Numbered from the stretch's first letter, positions 36,231-44,626 are shown. The stretch: DNA of 64,000 nucleotides from Rhodococcus ruber (GCF_027270735.1 NZ_JAPWIJ010000011.1:52415-116414); one strand, 5' to 3'. Notes: a model not told the origin generated them from the letters alone. Numbers and translations: made by a program.

Positions 36231-36311
36231 ACCGACCTATGACTGTTCACAGAATCGATAGCTCTGCTTCATGATTCGAGTCGACCATCAGAACCGAGTG
36301 CCGTTACAACG

Positions 36312-36345
36312 AACGGCGGCGACCACCGAAGTGGTCGCCGCCGTT
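36312..36345 (-). terminator. Terminator of lpdA
   Basis: A perfect 15-bp stem (AACGGCGGCGACCAC) with a CGAA loop lies 20 bases after the lpdA stop. The following T-run is weak, but the stem is stable. Confidence 0.85.
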
Positions 36346-36364
36346 AGTCGTTCTACGGTCGAGA

Positions 36365-37780
36365 TCAGAAGTTGATCATGTGGCCTGCGAGGCCGTGGAT
36401 CGCTTCCTGCAGTGCCTCCGACAGAGTCGGGTGCGTGTGGACGTTGCGGGCCAGCTCGTTGACCGTGAGGTCCCACTTCTGGGCCAGGGTCAGCTCGGGC
36501 AGCAGCTCCGAGACGTCCGGTCCGATGAGGTGGCCACCGAGCAGCTCGCCGTGCTCGGTGTCGGCGATGAGCTTGACGAAGCCGGTGGCGTCGCCCAGTC
36601 CGTGCGCCTTGCCGTTGGCGGCGAACGGGAAGTTCGCCACCTTGATGTCGGATCCGCGAGCCTGTGCCTCCTCGCGGGCCTGATCCTCGGTGAGACCGAA
36701 GCTGGCGACCTGCGGCTGGCAGAACGTGGCGCGGGGCATCATGCGGTAGTCGTCGATCGGCAGTGTCTCCGCGCCGCCGATGGTTTCGGCAGCGACAACG
36801 GCCTGTGCCTCGGCCACGTGGGCGAGCTGGAGCTTGGCCGTGACGTCGCCGATGGCGTAGATGTGCGGGACGTTGGTCTGCATCGTGTTCGTGATGCCGA
36901 TGGCACCGCGATCGGTGAGCTCCACGCCGGTCTTCTCGAGGCCGAATCCTTCGACGCGAGGGGCGAATCCGACGGACTGCATCACCTTGTCGACGGTGAA
37001 CGTCTCGCTCTCACCGGACTTGTTGTGCTTGATCGCGACGGTGACCTTGGAGCCGTCGTCGTCGATACTCTGCACGCCTGCACCGGTGATGACCTTGACG
37101 CCGAGCTTCTTGTACTGCTTCTCGATTTCCTTCGAGACGTCCTTGTCCTCGTTCGGGAGCGCGCGGTCGAGGAACTCGACGATGGTGACGTCGACGCCGT
37201 AGTTCTTGAGCACGTAGCCGAACTCCATGCCGATGGCACCGGCACCGACGATGAGGATCGAACCCGGCAGATCCTTGGTCATGATCTGCTCTTCGTACGT
37301 GACGACGTTCTTGCTCAGCTCGGTTCCGGGGAGCAGCTTGGTGGTGCTTCCGGTCGCGATGATCGCGTTGTCGAACGTGATCGTCTCGGTGCCACCCTTG
37401 GTCAGCTCGACCTCGATGGTGTTGGCGTCGGTGAACGTGCCTTGACCGTCGTACTCGGGGATCTTGTTCTTCTTCATCAAGAAGTGAATGCCCTTGACGC
37501 GGCCGTCGGCAACCTTGCGGCTGCGGTCGAACGCAGCGCCGAAGTCGAAGGACGCTTCACCCGAGATACCGAACAGCTTCGCCTCTTTGGTGAAGAGGTG
37601 CGCCAGCTCGGCGTTACGGAGAAGGGCCTTGGAGGGGATGCAGCCGACGTTCAGGCACACACCGCCCCAGTACTTCTTCTCGATGATGGCAGTGCTGAGT
37701 CCGAGTTGTGCCGCGCGGATAGCAGCGACGTACCCACCGGGACCGGCTCCGAGGACAACGACGTCATAGTGTGAGGTCAC
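36365..37780 (-). CDS. lpdA: Dihydrolipoyl dehydrogenase
   Basis: A 471-residue FAD flavoenzyme, E3 of the pyruvate and oxoglutarate dehydrogenase complexes. FAD motif [20 protein letters not shown] near residue 8, the redox disulfide Cys42/Cys47 ([13 protein letters not shown]), NAD motif [16 protein letters not shown] and the active-site His in [18 protein letters not shown] start. It is monocistronic; the other complex subunits are elsewhere, as usual in actinomycetes. Confidence 0.95.
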   Translation of the reverse strand: MTSHYDVVVLGAGPGGYVAAIRAAQLGLSTAIIEKKYWGGVCLNVGCIPSKALLRNAELAHLFTKEAKLFGISGEASFDFGAAFDRSRKVADGRVKGIHFLMKKNKIPEYDGQGTFTDANTIEVELTKGGTETITFDNAIIATGSTTKLLPGTELSKNVVTYEEQIMTKDLPGSILIVGAGAIGMEFGYVLKNYGVDVTIVEFLDRALPNEDKDVSKEIEKQYKKLGVKVITGAGVQSIDDDGSKVTVAIKHNKSGESETFTVDKVMQSVGFAPRVEGFGLEKTGVELTDRGAIGITNTMQTNVPHIYAIGDVTAKLQLAHVAEAQAVVAAETIGGAETLPIDDYRMMPRATFCQPQVASFGLTEDQAREEAQARGSDIKVANFPFAANGKAHGLGDATGFVKLIADTEHGELLGGHLIGPDVSELLPELTLAQKWDLTVNELARNVHTHPTLSEALQEAIHGLAGHMINF

Positions 37781-37895
37781 GAGGCCCCAGCGTAGTCGTG
37801 CTCTGCCGCACTGTCTCGACCTGGTCTTCGTTACCCGTCGGTAGCCTCCCGTCGGCCGGCCGACCCGAGGACGCGCCTGCTGCTAGAACTGTGGA

Positions 37896-39932
37896 ATGGC
37901 AATTTCGGACGACCCGTACCTCTGGCTCGAAGACGTCACCGGCGACGCTGCGCTCGCGTGGGTGCGCAAAAGGAACGAGGTGACGGTCGGGGCGCTGAGC
38001 GGCACGGCCTTCGACGCCACCGAGGCGAGCATCCGAGAGATTCTCGACACCGACGCTCGCATTCCGTACGCACGCCGCCGGGGGCAGTTTCTGTACAACT
38101 TCTGGCGCGACGGCGAGCACGTCCGCGGTCTCTGGCGTCGAACCACGATGGACGAGTACCGAACCGAGAATCCGGTGTGGGACGTTCTGCTCGACCTGGA
38201 CGCTCTGGCCGAGAGCGAGGGCGAGAACTGGGTCTGGGGCGGTGCCCAGGTGCTGCGGCCCGAGCAGAGACTGGCGCTGGTCACCCTCTCCCGCGGCGGA
38301 GCCGACGCGACGGTGGTCCGTGAGTTCGATCTCGACTCCCGCGCTTTCCGCGCTCCGGAGGACGGCGGATTCGCGCTACCGGAGGCCAAGACCGACATCG
38401 GCTGGATCGATGCCGACACCGTCTTCGTCGGAACCGATTTCGGGGACGGGTCACTGACCGAGTCGGGCTACCCGCGGATCACCAAGCGGTGGCGGCGCGG
38501 CACTCCCCTCGTCGACGCCGAGACCGTCTTCGAGGGTGAAGCACAGGACATCTCGATCTCGGCCTGGCACGACCGCACTCCCGGATTCGAGCGGGATTTC
38601 GTCCAGCGGGCCACCGACTTCTACAACTCCGAGACCTACGTACTCGACGGATCTGCGTTGACCCGAATCCTGACGCCGACCGACGCGTCGACCTCGGTGC
38701 ACGAGAACTGGCTGCTGGTCCGGACCATGACGCCGTGGACCGTCGGCGACACCACCTACCCGGCCGGTGCGCTGCTCGCTGCAGATTTCGACGAGTTCAT
38801 ATCCGGCACAATCGCTCTCACCGTTCTGTTCGCCCCGGACGAGCACACCTCGCTCCACCAATACGCCTGGACCGAGAACTACCTGCTGTTGGTGACGCTG
38901 CAGGACGTACGAACGCAGTTGCACGTCCTGAACCCACGTGCGAAGGGGTGGGACGCCGGCACGATCGACGGGTTGTCGGACCTGACGTCCACCGAGATCA
39001 TCGGCACCGACGCCGAGGAGAACGGTGACGAGTTCTTCCTCTCTTCCTCCGGCTACCTGACCCCGGCGACGCTGTTGGTGGGCACCGTGGGCGCCGAACT
39101 GGAAGTACTCAAGCAGGCGCCTGCATTCTTCGACGCCGAAGGGATGACGGTCGAGCAGTTCTTCGCCCGCTCGGACGACGGAACACAGATCCCCTACTTC
39201 GCCGTCCGCCGCGTCGACGCCGGTCCCGGTCCCACGCTGCTGTACGGCTACGGCGGCTTCGAGATCTCGATGACCCCCGGCTACAGCGGCGCAACCGGGC
39301 GGGCGTGGCTCGAACGTGGTGGCACCTACGTCGTGGCCAACATCCGCGGCGGTGGTGAGTACGGGCCGTCCTGGCACACCCAGGTACTGCGCGCCGGACG
39401 CCATCTGGTGCACGAGGACTTCGCCGCTGTCGCACGCGATCTCGTCACCCGAGGCATCACCACAACCGAGCAGTTGGCCGCGCAGGGCGGTAGCAACGGC
39501 GGCCTGTTGATGGGCATCATGGTGACGAAGTACCCGGAACTGTTCGGCGCGTTGGTATGCCAGGTCCCACTCCTGGACATGAAGCGGTACCACCTGCTGC
39601 TCGCGGGCGCGTCCTGGGTGGCCGAATACGGCGATCCCGACGACCCGGCCGAGTGGGAGTTCATCTCGCAGTACTCGCCGTACCAGAACGTGGTGGCCGC
39701 GTCGGAGCGCCGATACCCACCGATCCTGATCGCGACGTCGACGCGGGACGACCGCGTCCACCCCGGACACGCTCGCAAGATGGCCGCTTCACTGACCGAG
39801 CTCGGCCACGACGTGAGCTACTACGAGAACATCGAAGGCGGGCACGGCGGGGCGTCGGACAATGCCCAGTTGGCCTTCAAGACGGCGTTGACCTACGAGT
39901 TTCTCTGGCGGCACCTCGAACGAGACCGGTGA
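37896..39932 (+). CDS. Prolyl oligopeptidase family serine peptidase (S9A)
   Basis: A 678-residue cytoplasmic peptidase. It opens with DDPYLWLEDVTGDAALAWVR, typical of family S9A, then a seven-bladed propeller (about 70-410) and an alpha/beta-hydrolase domain. The catalytic triad is Ser533 (AAQGGSNGGLLMG), Asp619 (STRDDRVHPGHARKM) and His650 (EGGHGGAS). It cleaves short peptides after proline or similar residues. It abuts the convergent esterase gene with no intergenic base. Confidence 0.9.
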   Translation: MAISDDPYLWLEDVTGDAALAWVRKRNEVTVGALSGTAFDATEASIREILDTDARIPYARRRGQFLYNFWRDGEHVRGLWRRTTMDEYRTENPVWDVLLDLDALAESEGENWVWGGAQVLRPEQRLALVTLSRGGADATVVREFDLDSRAFRAPEDGGFALPEAKTDIGWIDADTVFVGTDFGDGSLTESGYPRITKRWRRGTPLVDAETVFEGEAQDISISAWHDRTPGFERDFVQRATDFYNSETYVLDGSALTRILTPTDASTSVHENWLLVRTMTPWTVGDTTYPAGALLAADFDEFISGTIALTVLFAPDEHTSLHQYAWTENYLLLVTLQDVRTQLHVLNPRAKGWDAGTIDGLSDLTSTEIIGTDAEENGDEFFLSSSGYLTPATLLVGTVGAELEVLKQAPAFFDAEGMTVEQFFARSDDGTQIPYFAVRRVDAGPGPTLLYGYGGFEISMTPGYSGATGRAWLERGGTYVVANIRGGGEYGPSWHTQVLRAGRHLVHEDFAAVARDLVTRGITTTEQLAAQGGSNGGLLMGIMVTKYPELFGALVCQVPLLDMKRYHLLLAGASWVAEYGDPDDPAEWEFISQYSPYQNVVAASERRYPPILIATSTRDDRVHPGHARKMAASLTELGHDVSYYENIEGGHGGASDNAQLAFKTALTYEFLWRHLERDR

Positions 39933-41018
39933 TCAACCCGCGAGAGCGGCCTCGAACATCGGCCACGAGTTGTGCAGGTCGGCCTGCCAGTAACCCCACG
40001 AATGGGTCCCCCGGTCACGCAGCTCGAAGTGGGCCGGAATGTCGAGCCGGTCGAGGGCGGTCTTCAGACGCCGAGTGCAGTCGCCGGTTGCCACCTCGAT
40101 AGCGCCGCCCACGATCATCTGATTGAGCAGTACGAAACCCGGTCCGTTGGGATTGGTCCCGTCCAGAGTGTCCGATGCTCCCGCCAGACCGCTGCCGTTG
40201 GAGATGTACAGCGCGGTTCCACGCAACTTCTCGGCGTTGACGACTGCGTCGTTGCGAATCCAGTCGGGATCACCGTCGGGGCCCCACATGTTGGTCACGT
40301 CGGTTCCGAGAGCCAACGACGCGACGGTCTTGACGTACGCCTTGCCCAACGGATCGGTTGTCGAAGCGCAGCCGCTGTACGAGCCGACGGCCCGGTAGAG
40401 CCCCGGATTCTGAATCGCCAGATTCAGTACCGAAGTCGCAGCCATGGAGATACCGGCAATTGCGTTGCGCCCGTTGGTCTTCAGCAGGTCGTCGATGAGC
40501 GGGGGCAGTTCGTCCGCCAGGAACGTCGCCCACTTGTTGCGGCCCTGTGCTGGATCGTCGTGCTGCCAATCCGTGTAGTAGGAGTACGCCCCACCCACCG
40601 GAGTCACCACGTTGACGTTCTTGTCGGCGAAGAAGGACACGACGTCGGTTTGGGTGTACCAGTCCATTCCGTCGAGTCCGCCGCCCGCACCGTTGAGCAG
40701 ATACAGCGTGGGGCTCGGTGCCGTCCGGTCCGGTGAACGCAGAATCTTGAGCGGAATCGTTCGATCCATCGCTGCCGAGTGGACGAACGCGGTCATGGCC
40801 ACGTCGCCGGCAGCCTCGGTGCGCACCACGTAGGACGACGTCGGCGGAATCGGCAGCGAGTCGACAGGCGTCGCGTTCGCGAGCGGATGCACCACTGCCG
40901 TCGTGCAGACGGCCACACACAGGACGGTCAATCTGCGTCCCGCGGACGAACGAGCGAACCTCGTCCCACCCCCGCGTCGACGAATCGAATCCCCCACGCC
41001 GTTCATAGTCGTGCTCAC
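39933..41018 (-). CDS. Secreted antigen-85-like esterase / mycolyltransferase family
   Basis: A 361-residue exported protein. A signal peptide covers about residues 1-50 (LTVLCVAVCTTAVVHPLANA). The rest has the esterase-D/antigen-85 fold: LYLLNGAGGGLDGMDWYTQT, VVTPVGGAYSYYTDW, RNKWATFLADELP, nucleophile Ser191 in AGISMAATS and His in RGTHSWGYWQADL. Antigen 85 proteins transfer mycolates to trehalose, arabinogalactan or proteins, so this is a plausible mycolyltransferase, though the binding residues cannot be verified here. Four short putative porin peptides lie 1-4 kb away, which may be substrates. GTG start. Confidence 0.82.
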   Translation of the reverse strand: MSTTMNGVGDSIRRRGGGTRFARSSAGRRLTVLCVAVCTTAVVHPLANATPVDSLPIPPTSSYVVRTEAAGDVAMTAFVHSAAMDRTIPLKILRSPDRTAPSPTLYLLNGAGGGLDGMDWYTQTDVVSFFADKNVNVVTPVGGAYSYYTDWQHDDPAQGRNKWATFLADELPPLIDDLLKTNGRNAIAGISMAATSVLNLAIQNPGLYRAVGSYSGCASTTDPLGKAYVKTVASLALGTDVTNMWGPDGDPDWIRNDAVVNAEKLRGTALYISNGSGLAGASDTLDGTNPNGPGFVLLNQMIVGGAIEVATGDCTRRLKTALDRLDIPAHFELRDRGTHSWGYWQADLHNSWPMFEAALAG

Positions 41019-41127
41019 TAACGTCGCCGAACAATTGTTGGTTCAACAGCTTTCTACATCAAAACGGACCGGAAGTATGCAGAAATGACGAATAGCGAGC
41101 AGAAAACCGAAAGTTAATTCAAGTGAA

Positions 41128-41961
41128 CTACTTGTGCATCCACTCGGCGACGAGGTCGGCCACCGCGGTGGGGTTACGGATCCAGCCGTTGTGACCGAGC
41201 GGCTCGTCGACGTGCTTCGAGGTGACGTCGGCACGAACGAGCTTGCGGACGAGGTTGTCCATCGAGCCGCGCGGTGCGAGGTCGTCACCTTCGATGGTGA
41301 CCGCGAGCACCGGAAGCGTCAGACGGCCCAGTCGTTCCTCGTAGTCCACATCCGCCCCCGCAGGCTCGATCGATCCGGTGCGTGCAAATCGGGACCAATC
41401 GTCGATCAGGACGCGCGATTGACGGCCGAAGCCGCCGATACCGATTCGGTCCCCCGGCCAGAAGCCGGCGATGCTGCTGGTGATCGCCATCGCGGCAGCG
41501 CCCACGTACAGCGGGACGCCGCGGGTCGTACCGAAGCCACGGTGGTACGGCGACCCGGACGCCACCAGAATCAATCCGCCGAGCCTGCCTCGAATACGGG
41601 CGGCGTACATCGACCCGAGCTGCCCACCCATGCTGTGACCGAGAAGGTACGGCGTTGCCTCCGGAAACTGCTCCCGAACCACCTCGAAGATCGCGGGAAA
41701 GTCGACCGAGACCAGTTCCTGATATCCGTATCTGCTCGACGAGCTCGGCTTCGGCTCACTGTCCCCCTGTCCACGGAGATCGCCGATCGCCGCATGAAAA
41801 CCGCGTGCCACGAGCGCTTCGGCAAACAGCCGGTAGTAGCCTCCGGGGATCCCGAGACCCGGGAGAATCACGATGACGGGCGCATCGTCTCGCCCCTCGC
41901 CCGGAAACAGTGACACCGGCACCGTCGAACCGTCGGGCATCTGAATCGGAACCGTCTGCAT
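41128..41961 (-). CDS. Alpha/beta-fold hydrolase
   Basis: A 277-residue cytoplasmic hydrolase. VIVILPGLGIPGGYYRLFAE holds the oxyanion loop, the nucleophile Ser is in LLGHSMGGQLGS (about residue 111), and the catalytic His is in PLGHNGWIRNP near the C-terminus. It resembles lipase/thioesterase-like hydrolases of actinomycetes. Substrate unknown; it lies on the same strand as the antigen-85-like gene but with 109 bases between. Confidence 0.78.
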   Translation of the reverse strand: MQTVPIQMPDGSTVPVSLFPGEGRDDAPVIVILPGLGIPGGYYRLFAEALVARGFHAAIGDLRGQGDSEPKPSSSSRYGYQELVSVDFPAIFEVVREQFPEATPYLLGHSMGGQLGSMYAARIRGRLGGLILVASGSPYHRGFGTTRGVPLYVGAAAMAITSSIAGFWPGDRIGIGGFGRQSRVLIDDWSRFARTGSIEPAGADVDYEERLGRLTLPVLAVTIEGDDLAPRGSMDNLVRKLVRADVTSKHVDEPLGHNGWIRNPTAVADLVAEWMHK

Positions 41962-42059
41962 CGGCCCACCCTATGACGTGCGCCCGTGCAGTCGACCAGA
42001 GGATGATCGGATGGAAGCCAAGGGTCGACAAGGTCGAACGAATGACACTTCGAAACCAC

Positions 42060-42096
42060 GAAAGCCGGGCCCGACAGTATGTCGGGCCCGGCTTTC
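42060..42096 (-). terminator. Terminator after the small-peptide genes
   Basis: A perfect 16-bp stem (GAAAGCCGGGCCCGAC) with an AGTAT loop begins ten bases after the stop of the 32-residue peptide gene. Its presence supports real transcription of these short genes. Confidence 0.85.
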
Positions 42097-42105
42097 GGTC
42101 GCGGT

Positions 42106-42204
42106 TCAGCTGGGAAGCGTGCCTGGGATTTCGAGCACGCCCGAGCCGCTGCCCTCCGAGCTACCGAGAGCGAGCAACTGCAGCAGGATAGCGAGCAATT
42201 CCAT
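42106..42204 (-). CDS. Short hydrophobic serine-tailed peptide, 32 residues (porin-like candidate)
   Basis: A 32-residue peptide: a hydrophobic leucine-rich half (MELLAILLQLLALG), a SSEGSGSG segment and a short C-terminal part. The ribosome site GAAGGAG is eight bases before the ATG, and a strong terminator follows the stop. There is no signal peptide. Together with the peptides at 42328, 42618 and 44393 and with ppk2 nearby, it resembles the PorA/PorH class of mycolic-acid bacteria in size, helix-then-serine layout and gene neighbourhood. Sequence identity to those families cannot be claimed; a toxin-like or signalling peptide is the alternative. Confidence 0.6.
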   Translation of the reverse strand: MELLAILLQLLALGSSEGSGSGVLEIPGTLPS

Positions 42205-42327
42205 TGAAAACTCCTTCAGGAAACGGGATTCGATGCTTCGACAGCATCGCGGGAGAACGTGGATCCGAACAACAGCGGCTCCGATCGCGCATCACGGCCG
42301 AAGGCCAACGGCGCGGAGCCAGGAATG

Positions 42328-42402
42328 TCAGTCGGAAGAAGAACTGATACCCGAGAAGAGCTGGAGGAGGATCGAGAAGAGGTCACCGAGTTCAGCGGAC
42401 AT
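42328..42402 (-). CDS. Short serine-tailed peptide, 24 residues (porin-like candidate)
   Basis: A 24-residue peptide: MSAELGDLFSILLQLFSG followed by ISSSSD. AAGGAG lies twelve bases upstream of the ATG. It shares the phrase ILLQL with the peptide encoded 124 bases downstream, so the two may be related. An upstream 16-bp motif (42493-42508) recurs before the 50-residue peptide at 44393-44545. No separate terminator is seen before the next peptide gene, so the two probably form one transcript ending at 42060-42096. Confidence 0.55.
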   Translation of the reverse strand: MSAELGDLFSILLQLFSGISSSSD

Positions 42403-42492
42403 GCGACAGGCTCCTTGATAGAGGGGGATATGCAGATCGAACGTGACGGTCGTCACTCGATTACCTCTGCAAGGAGATTTCTACCCGAACAG

Positions 42493-42508
42493 ATAACGTT
42501 CTGTACAC
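42493..42508 (-). promoter_or_regulatory. Motif shared by two small-peptide promoters, copy A
   Basis: On the plus strand ATAACGTTCTGTACAC. The copy at 44611-44626 has 14 of 16 bases identical. Both precede a minus-strand short-peptide gene, by 91 and 66 bases respectively. Confidence 0.5.
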
Positions 42509-42573
42509 GCAATTGGGACTAAAAGTCGAAAATCTTAGTGAGCCATCACAAAACGGTCACGATGTCGTCGATA

Positions 42574-42602
42574 CCGCGGCCGCCCCCCGACGGCGACCGC
42601 GG
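42574..42602 (-). terminator. Terminator of the 37-residue peptide gene
   Basis: A stem of CCGCGG plus CGCC, paired with one internal mismatch, and a seven-base loop, 16 bases after the stop at 42618. It separates this gene from the two-peptide unit further downstream. Confidence 0.65.
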
Positions 42603-42617
42603 CACGTTACGCACTGC

Positions 42618-42731
42618 TTAAGCGGCGCTACCCGACGTCAGCACGCCGACGATCTGATCGACGATCGCGTCGACGATGCCGTCGTAGACGCCGGTGGCGA
42701 TGTCGGTGAAGAACTGCGCTGCTGAACCCAT
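42618..42731 (-). CDS. Short amphipathic peptide, 37 residues (porin-like candidate)
   Basis: A 37-residue peptide with a strong ribosome site (CAGGAG seven bases before the ATG) and its own terminator. The sequence MGSAAQFFTDIATGVYDGIV, DAIVDQIVGVL and a TSGSAA end form an amphipathic helix with regularly spaced Asp and aliphatic residues and a small-residue tail. There is no signal peptide. It lies 163 bases downstream of ppk2 on the same strand. In corynebacteria the tiny channel proteins PorA and PorH are encoded beside ppk2, which is the main reason for the porin suggestion. Confidence 0.65.
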   Translation of the reverse strand: MGSAAQFFTDIATGVYDGIVDAIVDQIVGVLTSGSAA

Positions 42732-42864
42732 GGGATCTCCTGATGCTCGTGTGTACGTACAGCCGTAGGTAATACGACCTCCCTCGTTCCTACCGCACAC
42801 TCACCCCCGGTGCAGCACCCGGTACCAACTCGAGATCTCGAAGAGGTAGCTCCACAACGACTTA

Positions 42865-42888
42865 CCGGTAACAAACCGGGGCTACCGG
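42865..42888 (-). terminator. Possible weak terminator after ppk2
   Basis: CCGGTA and TACCGG form a 6-bp stem with a 12-base loop, seven bases after the ppk2 stop. The stem is short and lacks a T-run, so readthrough into the 37-residue peptide gene is possible. Confidence 0.35.
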
Positions 42889-42894
42889 CGAAAA

Positions 42895-43839
42895 CTATTC
42901 GCCGATCACGTCTTTGGCCCGACCGACGAGCAACGGGTCTGTTTCCCCGACGATTTCGGGGTCCTTGTTGGCGTAGTCGAACTTGTTGAGCACAAAACGC
43001 ATCGCGTTGATGCGGGCGCGCTTCTTGTCGTTGCTCTTGACGACCGTCCACGGTGCGATGTCGGTGTCGGTAGCGCGAAAGTTCTCTTCTTTCGCAGCGG
43101 TGTACGCGTCCCACTTGTCCAGCGAGGCAAGGTCCATCGGGGAGAGTTTCCATTGCCGCACCGGGTCGACCTGCCGAATCGCGAAGCGGGTGCGCTGCTC
43201 GTGCTGCGACACCGAGAACCAGAACTTGGTCAAGCTGATGCCCTCGTCCACGAGCATCTGCTCGAACAGTGGAGCCTGGCGTACGAACTGGGCGTGCTGC
43301 TCGTCGGTGCAGAAGCCCATGACGCGCTCGACGCCCGCGCGGTTGTACCAGGACCTGTCGAACATGACGATCTCGCCTGCGGCGGGCAGGTGCGCGATGT
43401 AGCGCTGGAAGTACCATTCCGTCGACTCACGGGCCGACGGCTTCTCCAGGGCAACGACGCTGGCACCGCGGGGGTTCAGGTGCTCCATGAAACGCTTGAT
43501 CGTGCCACCCTTACCGGCAGCATCACGGCCCTCGAAGATGATGACGTGACGTCGACCGGTCTCTTTGGTCCACATCTGCAGCTTGAGCAGTTCGATCTGC
43601 AGTAGGCGCTTCTCCAGGTCGTACTCCGCACGGGTCATGCGCTCGTCGTACGGGTAGTTCTCCCGCCAGGTATCGACGACGTGCCCGTCGGGAACCGTCA
43701 GCAGGACGGGGTCGTCGTCATCGGAGTCGTCGACAGTGAAACCCGACGTATCGGCAAGATCCACGGCCGTGGTGACGTCGAGCAGGTCGCTCAGGTCGGT
43801 GCGCGAAGCCTCACCGTTGCGGAGATCGTTGGCGGTCAT
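42895..43839 (-). CDS. ppk2: Polyphosphate kinase 2
   Basis: A 314-residue PPK2-family kinase transferring phosphate between polyphosphate and nucleoside diphosphates. Walker A GRDAAGKGG (104-112), a lid region with WYFQRYIAHLPAAGEIVMFD and Walker B Asp161 (DRSWYNRAGVERVMGF), then LTKFWFSVSQHEQRTRF. An acidic N-terminal extension of about 50 residues (DDSDDDDP) is not part of the catalytic domain. The neighbourhood of tiny peptides recalls the groEL2-porH-porA-ppk2 region of Corynebacterium. Confidence 0.92.
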   Translation of the reverse strand: MTANDLRNGEASRTDLSDLLDVTTAVDLADTSGFTVDDSDDDDPVLLTVPDGHVVDTWRENYPYDERMTRAEYDLEKRLLQIELLKLQMWTKETGRRHVIIFEGRDAAGKGGTIKRFMEHLNPRGASVVALEKPSARESTEWYFQRYIAHLPAAGEIVMFDRSWYNRAGVERVMGFCTDEQHAQFVRQAPLFEQMLVDEGISLTKFWFSVSQHEQRTRFAIRQVDPVRQWKLSPMDLASLDKWDAYTAAKEENFRATDTDIAPWTVVKSNDKKRARINAMRFVLNKFDYANKDPEIVGETDPLLVGRAKDVIGE

Positions 43840-43920
43840 GCGCCGAAAGTTAGTGCTCCTCGGTGACCAATCCATGGCGACTCGGTGAACAGCTGACAAC
43901 TGCGGCATGCTGCGCGTCGC

Positions 43921-43947
43921 CCCGGCCCGCAAGGGGGACGGGCCGGG
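43921..43947. terminator. GC-rich hairpin
   Basis: CCCGGCCC and GGGCCGGG form a perfect 8-bp stem with an 11-base loop. It lies between two divergent genes (ppk2 and the PspC gene), where no terminator is needed, unless an unrecognised minus-strand gene ends at 43963. Confidence 0.4.
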
Positions 43948-44125
43948 CACGCGCGCGTCCGATCAGGTGCGACCGTAGCCCTCGCCGAAGCCTCCGGTCC
44001 AGGGCTCGACCGGGAAAAGTCCAGAATCTTGTTCGCGCTGCGCTTTCGGACCATCCGTTTATCGGGGTCGATATGGGTGAAACCCCCGATGTGTCGAAAG
44101 CCGTTGATGACGCAGACTTTTCACC

Positions 44126-44332
44126 ATGACATTCGAGAGCGGTTCACCCAGAGAATTCACCCTGTCCAGTTCACAGAAGATGATCGGAGGCGTGTGCGGC
44201 GGCATTTCAGAATATTTCGGCTGGGACGTCAATGTCGTCCGACTGGCCACCGTCACCGGAGCGGTCCTGACCGGCGGCACCGTCGTGCTGATTTACCTTG
44301 CAGCCCTGATGCTGGTGCCGCGTCGTGCATGA
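44126..44332 (+). CDS. PspC-domain small membrane protein
   Basis: A 68-residue protein: FTLSSSQKMIGGVCGGISEY, then FGWDVNVVRLATVTGAVLTG and a membrane helix ending LMLVPRRA. This is a stand-alone PspC domain, a family linked to envelope stress in other bacteria. No other psp genes are nearby. It sits between ppk2 and the 50-residue peptide gene, with which it shares a bidirectional terminator. Confidence 0.85.
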   Translation: MTFESGSPREFTLSSSQKMIGGVCGGISEYFGWDVNVVRLATVTGAVLTGGTVVLIYLAALMLVPRRA

Positions 44333-44351
44333 CAGCGCAGCCCGAACACGA

Positions 44352-44389
44352 CGAAGCCCCGGACCCGAACGAACCGGGCCGGGGCTTCG
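44352..44389. terminator. Bidirectional terminator
   Basis: CGAAGCCCCGG (44352-44362) and CCGGGGCTTCG (44379-44389) pair perfectly; the inner bases can extend the stem. It lies between the convergent PspC gene and the 50-residue peptide gene. Confidence 0.85.
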
Positions 44390-44392
44390 CGG

Positions 44393-44545
44393 CTAGCTGG
44401 CGCTGGAGATTCCCTCGGCGCTACCGGTGAAGAGTTCGGTGATCGCATCGGAGATGCCCGCGGCGATGCCGTCGGTGATGATTCCGCCGAGGCCGCCGCC
44501 TTCGGTGCCGCCGCCGAGCAGACCGGTGATGAGATCGAGAAGCAT
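44393..44545 (-). CDS. Short glycine-rich amphipathic peptide, 50 residues (porin-like candidate)
   Basis: A 50-residue peptide: MLLDLITGLLGGGTEGGG, then LGGIITDGIAAGISDAITEL and FTGSAEGISSAS. AAAGGT about twelve bases upstream is the ribosome site. No signal peptide. The helical middle (IITDGIAAGISDAI) resembles DIATGVYDGIVDAIV of the 37-residue peptide, and the C-terminus is again serine-rich. The gene has its own terminator and shares the ATAACGTTC motif with the 42.4-kb peptide promoter. Confidence 0.65.
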   Translation of the reverse strand: MLLDLITGLLGGGTEGGGLGGIITDGIAAGISDAITELFTGSAEGISSAS

Positions 44546-44610
44546 GAGAGGTTACCTTTCGAAGGCAGGACTGAGGCCCGATACGGACGTGTGACCAGGC
44601 GGGGTGAAAC

Positions 44611-44626
44611 ATAACGTTCCGAACAC
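44611..44626 (-). promoter_or_regulatory. Motif shared by two small-peptide promoters, copy B
   Basis: On the plus strand ATAACGTTCCGAACAC. Read on the minus strand it contains GGAACGTTAT; GGAAC resembles the -35 of ECF sigma factors such as SigH or SigE, but no matching -10 is convincing. Confidence 0.5.

Noticed and set aside
36380..37774. Plus-strand open frame of 464 codons
   Set aside because: It is the exact antisense of lpdA and has low-complexity composition with no family motif.
41030..41039. AACAATTGTT palindrome upstream of the antigen-85-like gene
   Set aside because: A 10-bp AT-rich palindrome is possible by chance, and nothing else supports an operator.
41120..41134. CAAGT-GAACT-ACTTG inverted repeat as terminator
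   Set aside because: The arms are only 5 bp and it overlaps the stop codon of the alpha/beta hydrolase gene.
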